A DNA stretch of 37,500 nt from Bacillus sp. SG-1 (GCF_000181495.1 NZ_ABCF01000008.1:1-37500), one strand, 5' to 3'; positions 1-7,575 are shown, counted from the first letter of the stretch. The notes: a model not told the origin generated them from the letters alone. Program-made: numbers and translations.

Positions 1-155
1 TAAATGCATATTTGTCGTATCTTCATGATAACTTATATGTCCATTATAAGGGGGAGACTACAGGCACCCCCGGAATTTGTCGAATGATAGATAGGCAGAG
101 CGTTGGATAGTGCGCTTGAAGTCGAGGGTAAGATACCGATTATGCAGCTACGGAA

Positions 156-309
156 CGGAATCACCCAATATAGGCGCTGTGGTTACTTTATAATGTGGTG
201 TTTCAGACGGAATCGCCCAATATAGGTACGACATCCACTTTATAATAGGTTTTTTTCTCGGAATCACTTAATGCGTAATTCATAGCATACTTTATGGTCC
301 TATATACCT
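156..309. repeat. Tandem array A, three ~52-bp units
   Basis: Three degenerate units begin with CGGAATCACCC, CGGAATCGCCC and CGGAATCACTT at 156, 208 and 259, so the spacing is 52 and 51 bp. Units 1 and 2 share CCCAATATAGG, and all three contain CTTTAT. In unit 1, CACCCAATATA can pair imperfectly with TATAATGTGGTG, giving one hairpin per unit. No reading frame crosses the array. The rest of 1-389 holds nothing I recognise except a G5/C5 pair around 50-70. Confidence 0.7.
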
Positions 310-389
310 ATTTAATTACGTACTAGATTCCTTTATAGTTAATAAATAGTTTAAATAGTTAGAAAAATCAGAATGGAGTGATGTTATTG

Positions 390-689
390 ATGAACAAGAA
401 AGTACTGGCCTTAGGATTGACTGCTGGATTAATGATCAGTCCAGCAATATCTTCAACAGCTTTTGCTGCTCCTGATTTAGCGGAGAAAGTGAAATGGAGC
501 GAGAAAGCAGGTACCCCAGAATTTATTTCCGGTAAATTGACAGCCCCTTCCAACTATAATGCAGAAACAATCGTCTATAACTATCTCAATTCCAAAAAGA
601 AAGAATTTAAGTTTACAGGAGACGCCAGGTCTTCTTTTGTGTTGAAAGAAAAGAAGAATCTTACCCTTGCGACCTTTCAGCATAGCTGA
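390..689 (+). pseudogene. N-terminal fragment of an M4 neutral protease (bacillolysin)
   Basis: The product begins MNKKVLALGLTAGLMIS, a typical Sec signal peptide ending near AFAA, followed by the start of a fungalysin/thermolysin-type propeptide (the SAPSNYNAE-like and YNYLNSKKKEFK-like region, then GDARSSFVLKE). Family members are usually over 500 residues, with HExxH zinc ligands in the catalytic domain. Here the frame ends after about 99 codons and no catalytic part follows in any frame. ATG at 390 is preferred because GGAG at 375-378 is well spaced from it; ATG 381 and GTG 378 are too close. Homology appears to stop at about residue 93, just before two abutting hairpins. This is a remnant; a secreted peptide could still be made, but no protease activity is possible. 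The family call rests on the signal peptide plus the propeptide only. Confidence 0.7.
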
Positions 690-716
690 AAGGCGAGTGA
701 AACAAAGTTTCACTCG
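673..716. repeat. Two abutting perfect hairpins at the protease truncation point
   Basis: CCTTTCAGC at 673-681 pairs with GCTGAAAGG at 685-693 (9-bp stem, 3-nt loop). With no gap, CGAGTGAAAC at 694-703 pairs with GTTTCACTCG at 707-716 (10-bp stem, 3-nt loop). There is no T-run, so this is not a usual terminator. A further 12-bp palindrome, CCCTTTAAAGGG, lies at 740-751. The pair sits exactly where the protease homology is lost. Confidence 0.75.
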
Positions 717-750
717 AATGAGCCAAAAAACATTGAACACCCTTTAAAGG

Positions 751-805
751 GCAAACGTTTATACCCATCACTTAGGAAGTGCTATAATACTCATAAACGT
801 TTTGC
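751..805 (+). promoter_or_regulatory. Candidate operator-promoter of the glycosylase operon
   Basis: A good -10 (TATAAT, 783-788) has no convincing -35. It is flanked by an inverted repeat, GCAAACGTTTAT at 751-762 and ATAAACGTTTTGC at 793-805. The palindrome AAACGTTT occurs at 753-760 and 795-802, exactly 42 bp apart. CACTTAGGAAGTG lies between them. AANCGNTT-like palindromes are typical of LacI/GalR-family operators, so repression by a looped or paired regulator is an inference. Confidence 0.5.
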
Positions 806-820
806 AAAAGTGAGGGTGCT

Positions 821-1693
821 ATGAGAGAAATAACGGTTACGGTCTTGCCTCCATATAATTTTGATTTGGTTTTGGACAGGTTGTCTTTAGATCCGCTGAA
901 CGCTGTGGATACTGACAACCGAACGGTGAAAGTTCCGTTTTATGGGAAAGAGGATGAGGTTTTAACGGTGACGGCAACCGGTACGAGTGATAATCCTTCT
1001 TTTTTAATAAAAATGGAAAGTGAAGATGCTGATGATAGCAGGTTAGCCTATCTGAAGAGGATTTTTCAGTGGGAAGGCACTCTTCGGGACATTCATCAGC
1101 ATTTTTTGGATACGGACCTGAGGGATATATTTATTGAACATTCAGGGACACCCATTGTACTTGAATTCAGCCCCTATGCTACGTTGATGAAAAGCATAAT
1201 ACACCAGCAGCTTAATTTGGCTTTTGCCCATACGCTAACACAGAGGTTTGTCCAAAAGTATGGAAGGCAGAAAGATGGCGTGTGGTTTTATCCCCAACCT
1301 TCTGATGTAGCAGAATTGGATATAAGTGAACTCAGAGAGATGCAATTCAGCCAGAGGAAAGCTGAGTATGTGATCGGTGTATCGAAGGAGATTGCCGAAG
1401 GGCGGTTGAACTTGCAGGAGCTTGAAGAAAAATCGGATGAAGAGATTTTAAAAGAATTGGTGAAGCTAAGGGGGATAGGGCCCTGGACGGCAGAAAACTA
1501 CCTGATGTTTGCCTTGGGCAGACTTAACCTTTTTCCGAAGACAGATATCGGCATCCAAAATGCCTTGAAAAAACTGTATGGAATGGACAGGAAGCCGTCA
1601 TTGGCTGAAATAGATAAAATGAGTGCAGCATGGAATCCATACTTGAGCTATGCTTCATTATATTTGTGGAGAAGTATTGAAAATAGGAAGTGA
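821..1693 (+). CDS. DNA-3-methyladenine glycosylase (AlkA/YfjP type)
   Basis: Predicted to excise alkylated purines, starting base-excision repair in the cytoplasm. The 290-residue protein has a helix-hairpin-helix GPD domain in its second half, with the hairpin [14 protein letters not shown] followed by PKTDIGIQ, whose Asp242 is in the position of the catalytic aspartate of AlkA. The N-terminal ~110 residues are the less conserved AlkA_N-like part. Start ATG 821 has GAGGGTG upstream. Only 4 bases separate its stop from the GTG of the methyltransferase gene, so the two form an operon; the pair matches yfjP-yfjO order in B. subtilis as I remember it. Control may involve the paired AAACGTTT sites upstream. 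Substrate range cannot be read from sequence. Confidence 0.87.
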   Translation: MREITVTVLPPYNFDLVLDRLSLDPLNAVDTDNRTVKVPFYGKEDEVLTVTATGTSDNPSFLIKMESEDADDSRLAYLKRIFQWEGTLRDIHQHFLDTDLRDIFIEHSGTPIVLEFSPYATLMKSIIHQQLNLAFAHTLTQRFVQKYGRQKDGVWFYPQPSDVAELDISELREMQFSQRKAEYVIGVSKEIAEGRLNLQELEEKSDEEILKELVKLRGIGPWTAENYLMFALGRLNLFPKTDIGIQNALKKLYGMDRKPSLAEIDKMSAAWNPYLSYASLYLWRSIENRK

Positions 1694-1697
1694 AACA

Positions 1698-3080
1698 GTG
1701 AAGAATGATAAAACGATGAAGATAAAAGAAAAACAACAATTTCCGCTGACGATTAAAAGGCTAGGTATCAATGGAGAAGGCGTCGGCTATTTTAAGAGAC
1801 AGGTCGTTTTTGTTCCAGGGGCCCTGCCAGGGGAAGAAGTTGTGGTAGAAGCAGTAAAAGTACACCCGAAGTTTGCAGAAGGCCGGGTGAAAAAAGTAAG
1901 AAAAAGATCGGAACACCGGACGAAACCGCCATGCCCTGTCTATGAACAGTGCGGGGGCTGTCAGCTTCAGCATTTGAGTTATGAGCAGCAGCTGGTTGAA
2001 AAAAGAGATATTCTCATGCAGGCCCTTGAGCGCCACACTAAATTCGATTTGGAGAAGCTTGATGTCAAACCAATGATTGGTATGGTGGAGCCTTGGTTCT
2101 ACCGTAATAAAAGCCAATTCCAACTTGGGTTTAGAGATGGGAAAATCATATCCGGTTTGTACAGCCTGAACTCTCACAAGCTCGTGGATATTCCGGAATG
2201 CATCGTGCAGCACCCTTCAACAAATAAAGTGACGAACACGGTAAAGAAAATTCTGAGTGATTTCAAAGTACCGATTTATAATGAAAGAACAAAAAAAGGA
2301 ATCGTTAAAACTGTTGTCACAAGAGTGGGCGTGACGACTGGGGAAGTTCAAGTTGTTCTGGTTACCGTTGGAAAAGAACTTCCTCGCAAAGACATGATAC
2401 TGTCCGAAATCACCAAACGCCTGCCGGAAGTAAAATCAGTCGCACAGAATATCAACCCGAAGGCGACCTCACTCATTTTCGGAAACGAAACAATCCATCT
2501 CTATGGTACAGAATCGATCGTTGAGCGTCTTGATAAGTTTTCCTATGAACTATCAGCCCGTGCATTCTTTCAGTTGAATCCTACTCAAACCATCCATCTT
2601 TACAACGAAGTAAGAGATGCAGCAGCGTTGACTGGACATGAAAAGCTCGTCGATGCGTATTGCGGTGTCGGTACGATTGGAATGTGGCTTTCAAACGGTG
2701 CAAAAGAAATCCGCGGAATGGATGTTGTCAAAGAAGGAATTGAGAATGCCAGAAAAAACAGCAAAAAATTTGGGATGGACAATGCGACTTACGAGGTGGG
2801 AACTGCAGAAGAATGGCTGCCGAAATGGAAGGCAGAAGGCTGGAGGCCGGATGTCGTCGTGGTGGATCCGCCAAGAACAGGATGCGAGCCGAGCTTCTTA
2901 AATACAATTTTAAAAGTGAAACCGAAAAAATTCATATATGTTTCGTGCAATCCATCAACACTTGCAAAAGATTTAAAAACATTAAGCAAATCTTATGATG
3001 TGGAATACATCCAGCCAGTGGATATGTTCCCGCAAACGGCCCATGTCGAAAGTGTCGCGAAACTGGTTTTGAAAAAGTAA
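1698..3080 (+). CDS. 23S rRNA (uracil-5-)-methyltransferase, RlmD/RlmCD (TrmA) family
   Basis: SAM-dependent enzyme predicted to place a 5-methyl group on a uridine of 23S rRNA. In the 460-residue protein I see a TRAM domain (about 12-66, rich in GEGVGYF and FVPGALPGE), an iron-sulfur cysteine set (Cys79, Cys85, Cys88 in [10 protein letters not shown]), a SAM-binding motif ([12 protein letters not shown]), [12 protein letters not shown] and the nucleophile Cys417 in [12 protein letters not shown]. The start GTG 1698 follows AGGAAG by 7 bases; the longer frame to 1650 would overlap the upstream gene by 44 bases and lacks a ribosome site. It is the second gene of the glycosylase operon and ends before a strong terminator. 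Bacillus genomes carry more than one member of this family, so the exact uridine target is uncertain. Confidence 0.88.
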   Translation: MKNDKTMKIKEKQQFPLTIKRLGINGEGVGYFKRQVVFVPGALPGEEVVVEAVKVHPKFAEGRVKKVRKRSEHRTKPPCPVYEQCGGCQLQHLSYEQQLVEKRDILMQALERHTKFDLEKLDVKPMIGMVEPWFYRNKSQFQLGFRDGKIISGLYSLNSHKLVDIPECIVQHPSTNKVTNTVKKILSDFKVPIYNERTKKGIVKTVVTRVGVTTGEVQVVLVTVGKELPRKDMILSEITKRLPEVKSVAQNINPKATSLIFGNETIHLYGTESIVERLDKFSYELSARAFFQLNPTQTIHLYNEVRDAAALTGHEKLVDAYCGVGTIGMWLSNGAKEIRGMDVVKEGIENARKNSKKFGMDNATYEVGTAEEWLPKWKAEGWRPDVVVVDPPRTGCEPSFLNTILKVKPKKFIYVSCNPSTLAKDLKTLSKSYDVEYIQPVDMFPQTAHVESVAKLVLKK

Positions 3081-3090
3081 CAGCTGAGGA

Positions 3091-3118
3091 AGCCGCTCAT
3101 TGAAGCGGCTCTTTTATT
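3091..3118 (+). terminator. Terminator of the glycosylase-methyltransferase operon
   Basis: AGCCGCT (3091-3097) and AGCGGCT (3104-3110) form a 7-bp stem with a 6-nt loop, followed by CTTTTATTT. Confidence 0.85.
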
Positions 3119-3120
3119 TA

Positions 3121-3175
3121 TTAACGCATTAACGCACGAAGAGGGACTGTCCCTCTTCGTGCGTTAATGCGTTAA
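3121..3175. repeat. 55-bp perfect palindrome, copy 1
   Basis: The 27-nt arms at 3121-3147 and 3149-3175 are perfectly complementary around a single central T (3148). The core reads AGAGGGAC-T-GTCCCTCT. It sits between convergent genes, just after a normal terminator. A second copy with the same core and altered but fully compensated arms lies at 5665-5723. Confidence 0.93.
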
Positions 3176-3181
3176 AGTATT

Positions 3182-3312
3182 TTATAAACAAGGTTATTCA
3201 CAATGAAAACGTTATTATTGTTAATTTTCAGAAAGTTATCAACATTATCCACATTGCATTGTGGATTACTATTAACAGGTAATTAACAACTTTTGAGTAT
3301 AATTGTGGAAAA
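3182..3312. promoter_or_regulatory. Probable DnaA-box cluster
   Basis: Plus-strand sites are TTATAAACA (3182-3190, 8 of 9 to TTATNCACA), TTATTCACA (3194-3202, full match), TTATCAACA (3236-3244, 8 of 9) and, directly abutting it, TTATCCACA (3245-3253, full match). Minus-strand sites are TAATCCACA (3260-3268) and TTTTCCACA (3304-3312), each 8 of 9. B. subtilis has a few intergenic DnaA-box clusters away from oriC; this looks like one, but binding is inferred. Confidence 0.65.
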
Positions 3313-3341
3313 AAAGATGGTCCATCTAGAGGACCATCTTT
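3313..3341 (-). terminator. Terminator of yfhD
   Basis: AAAGATGGTCC and GGACCATCTTT form an 11-bp stem with a 7-nt loop. On the minus strand it is followed by a run of T. Confidence 0.85.
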
Positions 3342-3350
3342 CGTCATTGT

Positions 3351-3545
3351 TTATCGTTTATTTCGATTTGCGACCTGCTGGCGCTGGTTAGCTGCATTGG
3401 CGCGCGCTTGTGCTTCCATGTCAGCTTGATCGGCAATCTCGCGTGAAAATTCTTCATCAACGCCATCAGCTTTCATGTTTTTCGGAACCTGAGGAAGTTT
3501 ATTCTTATTTTTATCACGTGTTTTATGTCCATGTGCTCTGCCCAT
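3351..3545 (-). CDS. yfhD: YfhD family small protein
   Basis: A 64-residue, highly charged protein beginning MGRAHGHKTRDKNKNKLPQ and ending in an Ala/Gln/Arg-rich helix (DMEAQARANAANQRQQ). It matches the YfhD family of Bacillus, whose function I do not know. The start ATG 3545 is preceded by AAGGGG on the minus strand at a 9-base gap; the longer frame to 3596 adds residues unlike the family. Together with yfhE and yfhF it runs in the same direction and ends at its own terminator. No membrane segment or signal peptide is visible. Confidence 0.85.
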   Translation of the reverse strand: MGRAHGHKTRDKNKNKLPQVPKNMKADGVDEEFSREIADQADMEAQARANAANQRQQVANRNKR

Positions 3546-3681
3546 TACAACCGTCCCCTTTCGATTTGAGAAAGATAAAGGAGCGAAAAACAGCAATTGT
3601 TTTCGCTCCCTTAGTATTGACCAGGCTCATGTTTTTAAAAGAGGTATTTTTTGATACACACTTTTTCGTATAATGACGGGC

Positions 3682-3801
3682 TTAATGCTTTTTCTGAGTG
3701 AAACCGCCCGCTCTGTCCGCCCGCTTGAATTCACGGGAATAGGTCACCTCTTGCATAGAAGACAGTGCTGATTTTGTTTTCTCTTTACGCTTTTTATCCA
3801 C
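3682..3801 (-). CDS. yfhE: YfhE family small protein
   Basis: A 39-residue lysine- and arginine-rich protein, (V)DKKRKEKTKSALSSMQEV followed by TYSREFKRADRAGGFTQKKH. The EFKRAD and AGGFT segments are what I recognise as the YfhE family, function unknown. GTG 3801 is chosen because GAAAGG is 9 bases upstream; the in-frame ATG three codons earlier abuts that site. It lies between yfhF and yfhD, the same order as in B. subtilis. Confidence 0.8.
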   Translation of the reverse strand: MDKKRKEKTKSALSSMQEVTYSREFKRADRAGGFTQKKH

Positions 3802-3864
3802 AGAAATCATCCTTTCTCAAATGAGTATATGCCTATTTTTTCCTATCATTTGAGAAATCATACT

Positions 3865-4755
3865 TTAATGTCGATAAATCTCGATCAGTGCTTCTTTAAG
3901 GTCGGGGTATTCAAATGAGTATCCATTCTCCATCAATATCGAAGGAATCACTTTCTGTCCTTCCAGTACTAACTTGCTCATTTCCCCCATGGCGGCTTTG
4001 ATGGCAAAGGCAGGTGCCGCTATCCAATGGGGCCTGTTCAGCACGTCACCCAGTGTCTTTCCGAGCTCTTTCATCGTAACTGGGGAAGGAGCCGTCACAT
4101 TGACAGGTCCTTCAATTCGGCTTGTTTCAATGACGAACCGGATTGCTTTTGCAACATCTCCAATATGAACCCATGACATCCATTGCTTACCGGAGCCGAC
4201 TGTGCCCCCGGCAAAGAGCTTATAGGGAAGTGCCATTTTAGGAAGTGCTCCTTCACCTTTTCCCAGGATAATCCCAAATCGGGTGCAGGCTGTCCGGATG
4301 TCGAACTCCCTGGCTTTGCTTGCTTCAAATTCCCATCTTTTGACCGTTTCTGCAAGGAAGTCTGTGCCAGTGTGAGTCTTTGTTTCTGATGCTTCATAAA
4401 TTCCAATCGCACTCGCATTGATGAAAACGGAAGGCTTTTCATCAAGGTTTTCAAGAATTCTGATCATTTCCCTGGTTGCATCAACCCGGCTCTTCAAGAT
4501 TCTATTTTTCCGTTCCTCCGTCCACCGGCCGCTGTTGATGGATTCGCCGGCAAGATTGATGAAGATATTGCTGCCTTCAAGCTCTTTTTCAGGGTGAGCC
4601 CCTTCTGTCAGCCATTTAATATAAGAAACATTCTGCCGGCTCTCATGTTTGTCAGGGTTCCTTGTTAAAATGGAAACTTTATATCCATTGTCGAGCAGTT
4701 CTTCCGTCAATGCACTTCCGACGAATCCCGTTCCGCCTGATATCACTGCTTTCAT
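3865..4755 (-). CDS. yfhF: TIGR01777 family NAD-dependent epimerase/dehydratase-like protein
   Basis: A 296-residue member of the extended SDR (SDR39U1-like) family. The N terminus carries the Rossmann motif ISGGTGFVGSAL (residues 5-16), then an ILTRN strand. The last ~45 residues (RPHWIAAPAFAIKAAMGEM to the end) form the DUF1731 domain typical of this family. Its substrate is not known; the plant and cyanobacterial relatives are linked to cell division, but I would not transfer that role. GGAGG on the minus strand precedes ATG 4755 well. It heads the minus-strand yfhF-yfhE-yfhD group and is divergent from recX, with a 96-base shared promoter region. Confidence 0.87.
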   Translation of the reverse strand: MKAVISGGTGFVGSALTEELLDNGYKVSILTRNPDKHESRQNVSYIKWLTEGAHPEKELEGSNIFINLAGESINSGRWTEERKNRILKSRVDATREMIRILENLDEKPSVFINASAIGIYEASETKTHTGTDFLAETVKRWEFEASKAREFDIRTACTRFGIILGKGEGALPKMALPYKLFAGGTVGSGKQWMSWVHIGDVAKAIRFVIETSRIEGPVNVTAPSPVTMKELGKTLGDVLNRPHWIAAPAFAIKAAMGEMSKLVLEGQKVIPSILMENGYSFEYPDLKEALIEIYRH

Positions 4756-4851
4756 CTCATTACCTCCTTTTTTTACGCTTTGTAGTTATTTTACCCCTCC
4801 TGATAATAAAAAACATTTTGGATGTGTTACATTAATATGGAGGTGTTTTAA

Positions 4852-5655
4852 ATGGGAATTATCACAAAGATAAGTAAACAAGTGAAAAACGAAGAGAGAT
4901 ACAACATCTTCATTGATGGTGAATACTCCTTCAGTGTTGATGAAGAGATTCTTGCCAGGTTTCAGCTGGGCAAGGGAAAAGAAATCGATGAACTTGCTAT
5001 GGCGGATATCGGCTATGAAGACGACGTTCGAAAAGCTTTTAACCTGGCCATCCATTATCTTTCATTCCGGATGAGGACAGAAAAGGAAGTTTCCGATTAC
5101 CTTAAGAAAAAAGACCTCGGGGATGCGGTGGCAGCTGAGGCTATGGAAAAATTAAAGAAATATGATTACTTGAATGACGGGGAATTTGCCCAGGCCTATG
5201 TAAATACCCAGATCAACACTTCGGATAAAGGGCCGGGGACCGTTGAAAGGGAACTTGCCTCAAAAGGAGTGGACAAGGCATTGATTGATGACGCGCTTTC
5301 AGCCTTTACAAAGGATATTCAACTGGAAAAAGCGATGACTTTAACAAATAAGCTCTTTAACAAATATAAAAAAGATTCCACTAAAGTGACGAAGCAGAAA
5401 ATTGAGCAAAACCTGGCACGAAAGGGATATCCTTTTTCCATCATCAATATTGCGTGGGAAGAAACCGCTAATGAAAAGTCAGAAGACGAGAAGCTGGAAG
5501 CAGTCCTTGTTCATGCAAGAAAAGCCCATAACCGCCTTAAGTCAAAATTCACCGGCTATGACTATGAAATGAAAATGAAACAGAATTTATACCGAAAAGG
5601 TTTCATGATGGAAGAAATCGATGAGGCCATCGAGAGGCTGAAAGAGGAAGAATAG
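4852..5655 (+). CDS. recX: Recombination regulator RecX
   Basis: A 267-residue RecX, the longer form usual in Bacillus, which modulates RecA filaments. It is built of repeated three-helix modules: YLSFRMRTEKEVSDYLKKK, KLKKYDYLNDGEFAQAYV, RELASKGVDKALIDDAL, KQKIEQNLARKGYPFSIIN and a final MKQNLYRKGFMMEEIDEAI. GGAGGTG lies 7-8 bases ahead of ATG 4852. It is a single gene, convergent with the SDR gene; the 55-60-bp palindrome at 5665-5723 separates them. In B. subtilis the same gene (yfhG) also follows yfhF. RecX is expected to act with RecA, which is not in this window. Confidence 0.9.
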   Translation: MGIITKISKQVKNEERYNIFIDGEYSFSVDEEILARFQLGKGKEIDELAMADIGYEDDVRKAFNLAIHYLSFRMRTEKEVSDYLKKKDLGDAVAAEAMEKLKKYDYLNDGEFAQAYVNTQINTSDKGPGTVERELASKGVDKALIDDALSAFTKDIQLEKAMTLTNKLFNKYKKDSTKVTKQKIEQNLARKGYPFSIINIAWEETANEKSEDEKLEAVLVHARKAHNRLKSKFTGYDYEMKMKQNLYRKGFMMEEIDEAIERLKEEE

Positions 5656-5664
5656 GATAGCATC

Positions 5665-5723
5665 CTTTAACACATTAAAGCACTAAGAGGGACAGTCCCT
5701 CTTAGTGCTTTAATGTGTTAAAG
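5665..5723. repeat. 59-bp perfect palindrome, copy 2
   Basis: The 29-nt arms at 5665-5693 and 5695-5723 are perfectly complementary around a single central A (5694). The core AGAGGGAC-A-GTCCCTCT is that of the element at 3121-3175 read from the other strand. Over the shared 27-bp stem the two copies differ at three pairs (G:C against A:T or C:G against A:T type changes), all compensated. It lies between convergent recX and the SDR gene, where no other terminator is visible. Confidence 0.93.
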
Positions 5724-5727
5724 TGAT

Positions 5728-6405
5728 TTATTTTTTGGATTCGATGGTGATATCAGTTGAAGTTTTGCTTTCTTCATAGATGATTTCCGCCACTTCTCTT
5801 GGTGAACGAAGCCTGCTGGGATCTTTCACATGTTCTGATTCATCCCAGAACGGGGTGTTCATACCGCCCATATAGGCATTAATGATCTCGATTCCTGTTT
5901 CTTCAAATTCCTTCTGCAGGCTTTCTGCAAACCCTCGTAAGGCAAATTTGCTTGCGGCATAGTATGATTCGTTTTTCTTGCCACGCAGCCCGGCAGTTGA
6001 AATGACATTGATGATCGTTCCTGAGTCCTTGGAGACCATGGAAGGAAGCAGCGCTTTAGTTAAATAAACTGTTCCAAGGAAATTAACTGACAGCATTTTC
6101 TCCATGTCTTCAAATGGTGCATGAAGAAATGGCCCGAAGATTCCAACACCGGCATTATTGATGAGAAGCTGAACATCATGATGGTCTTTAATTTCTTTGC
6201 TGACCTTTTCGACTGCTTCAGTAGAGGCAATATCCACCGTCATATATGAGGCAGTTCCGCCGTCCGTAACAATTTCCTCCTTAACAGATTGAAGTTTTTC
6301 CTCAGTCCTGCCTAGAAGTAGAATATGATATCCGTCGTTGCTATATACTTTCGCAAGCTCTCTGCCAAGCCCTGAGCCGCCGCCTGAAATTACTGCTGTT
6401 TTCAT
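5728..6405 (-). CDS. SDR family NAD(P)-dependent oxidoreductase
   Basis: A 225-residue classical short-chain dehydrogenase. Visible are the cofactor motif SGGGSGLGRELA (TGxxxGxG type, residues 7-16), LINNAGVG (NNAG motif), the catalytic Ser in VISTAG and the YxxxK pair in ESYYAASKFALRG. It ends soon after the MNTPFW segment and is slightly shorter than the usual ~250 residues, with a short charged C terminus (TIESKK). The start ATG 6405 has AGGGGGAT upstream on the minus strand. It is a single gene, with the palindrome just downstream and array B upstream. The substrate is unknown, so no gene name is given. Confidence 0.85.
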   Translation of the reverse strand: MKTAVISGGGSGLGRELAKVYSNDGYHILLLGRTEEKLQSVKEEIVTDGGTASYMTVDIASTEAVEKVSKEIKDHHDVQLLINNAGVGIFGPFLHAPFEDMEKMLSVNFLGTVYLTKALLPSMVSKDSGTIINVISTAGLRGKKNESYYAASKFALRGFAESLQKEFEETGIEIINAYMGGMNTPFWDESEHVKDPSRLRSPREVAEIIYEESKTSTDITIESKK

Positions 6406-6537
6406 ATGTAATCCCCCTGATTGTTAATTTCTCTCCAAATAAAAAAGATTAAGGCACCCAGATTAGGGTCCAATTGTAATAAGCTTGATGTAAAACTTTA
6501 TTAGGTCATGATTTAGGTGACATCCTGGTATACCGCA

Positions 6538-6790
6538 TTATTGGGACATCATTGTGTTGAGAACCCCGATATGATGTACCAAAAAAGCCTGTATTAGGAC
6601 ATCATTGCATTAGGCGTCCCTATATGATGTACCAAAAAGCCTGTATTTAGGACATCATTGCATAAGGTGTCCCGATATGATGTACCAAAAAAGCCTGTAT
6701 TAGGACATCATTGCATTAGGTGTCCCGATATGATGTACTAAAAAAGCTATTATTAAGGCATCATTTTGTGAACCTTCCGATATGATGCAC
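6538..6790. repeat. Tandem array B, five 53-bp units
   Basis: The motif CATCATT recurs at 6547, 6600, 6653, 6706 and 6759, and ATGATGTACC-type boxes at 6571, 6624, 6677, 6730 and 6782, so the period is 53 bp. Each unit reads about TATTAGGACATCATT, a ~12-base loop, GATATGATGTACC and an A-rich linker with AAGCC. GGACATCAT pairs with ATGATGTACC, or alternatively GGACA with TGTCC. Weaker half-units continue to about 6838. The rest of 6406-7000 holds only the yfhH promoter and ribosome site. Confidence 0.88.
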
Positions 6791-6972
6791 CAATTAAAAC
6801 CATTCATCAAGGGAATCCCTCCGATTGATGCACCATATAGTTCATCAGCCGCCTTAACCATATATCGAACCGACGTCACACCACTTTGAAACCTGCCGCC
6901 ATATTTCCCTGATAATATTTTTTCCTTCAGCACTCATATTAAACCAAACTTTATTTATCTTGTCATTTTTCC

Positions 6973-6978
6973 TATAAT
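6973..6978 (+). promoter_or_regulatory. -10 box of yfhH
   Basis: TATAAT at 6973-6978 overlaps the ATG at 6977, so that ATG is unlikely to be transcribed. This supports the GTG start at 7001. No good -35 box is seen. Confidence 0.5.
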
Positions 6979-7000
6979 GAAAGTGAATGGAGTGAACATT

Positions 7001-7324
7001 GTGGAGAAAGAAACAAGATACAGTGAATTGACCGAATATGAATTACAGCAGGAAATTGCACAATTGAAAGAAAAAGCCAGAAAAGCGGAACAGCTGGGAA
7101 TGGTGAATGAGTTTGCTGTCCTGGAAAGAAAAGCATTGATGGCCCAAGCCTACCTGCTGAACCCTGAAGATTTTAAGCCGGGTGAAATATATGGGATTGA
7201 AGGAGACCCTGGGGTTTACTTCAGAATTGATTACATGAACGGTGTATTTGCATGGGGGTACCGACTGGGTGGATCGGGCCAGGAAGAAGCACTGCCGATC
7301 TCCATGCTGAACAGGAAGAAATAA
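7001..7324 (+). CDS. yfhH: YfhH family protein (DUF1811)
   Basis: A 107-residue protein of the YfhH/DUF1811 family. The first ~60 residues are a helical, coiled-coil-like segment (YELQQEIAQLKEKARKAEQ), followed by a small beta domain (GEIYGIEGDPGVYFRIDYM, VFAWGYRLGG) resembling an SH3-like fold. The function is unknown. GTG 7001 has GGAGTG 8 bases upstream; ATG 6977 lies inside the -10 box. A strong hairpin at 7326-7367 ends the transcript. The position downstream of recX fits the B. subtilis order, with the SDR gene inserted between them. Confidence 0.87.
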   Translation: MEKETRYSELTEYELQQEIAQLKEKARKAEQLGMVNEFAVLERKALMAQAYLLNPEDFKPGEIYGIEGDPGVYFRIDYMNGVFAWGYRLGGSGQEEALPISMLNRKK

Positions 7325-7325
7325 T

Positions 7326-7367
7326 AAAAGGAAACAAGGGGCTCAAAGGCCTGCCTTGTTTCCTTTT
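7326..7367. terminator. Bidirectional terminator between yfhH and the YpzG-like gene
   Basis: AAAAGGAAACAAGG (7326-7339) is perfectly complementary to CCTTGTTTCCTTTT (7354-7367). The A-rich and T-rich ends let it serve both convergent genes. Confidence 0.8.
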
Positions 7368-7370
7368 GTC

Positions 7371-7538
7371 TTATGATCTTTTACGGGTTTGATTTTCGAG
7401 AATGATTAAGTCTTGAGTTTGAGTGGTATGCCCATTAGCCTGTGAGTGTGCGTGTTTGGCATTATAAAAAGCCTGATTGAAAGGACTCACATAGTTCCTG
7501 TCAAATTTGTTTGAGTTGTTCTTTTTGCCCATACCCAA
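7371..7538 (-). CDS. YpzG-like small protein
   Basis: A 55-residue protein with the C-terminal half NAKHAHSQANGHTTQTQD followed by LIILENQTRKRS. The pattern PFNQ..., KHxHSQxNG, TQxLIILExQTRKxS is what I recall of the YpzG family (PF14139), small proteins of sporulating Bacillaceae with unknown function. The TTG at 7538 is preferred, with GGAGG 8 bases upstream; the ATG two codons later is 14 bases away. It lies just downstream of sspK on the same strand and may be co-transcribed with it. No membrane segment is visible. Confidence 0.65.
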   Translation of the reverse strand: MGMGKKNNSNKFDRNYVSPFNQAFYNAKHAHSQANGHTTQTQDLIILENQTRKRS

Positions 7539-7575
7539 AACAACCGCCTCCTTAATAATGGCTTACCTCTAGAAC

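Noticed and set aside
6538..6790. Array B (and the similar arrays) as a CRISPR array
   Set aside because: The similarity spans most of each unit; there is no conserved repeat alternating with unrelated spacers, and there are no cas genes in the window.
6700..6933. 77-residue minus-strand frame over array B
   Set aside because: It is read from tandem repeat sequence, lacks a ribosome site and resembles no family.
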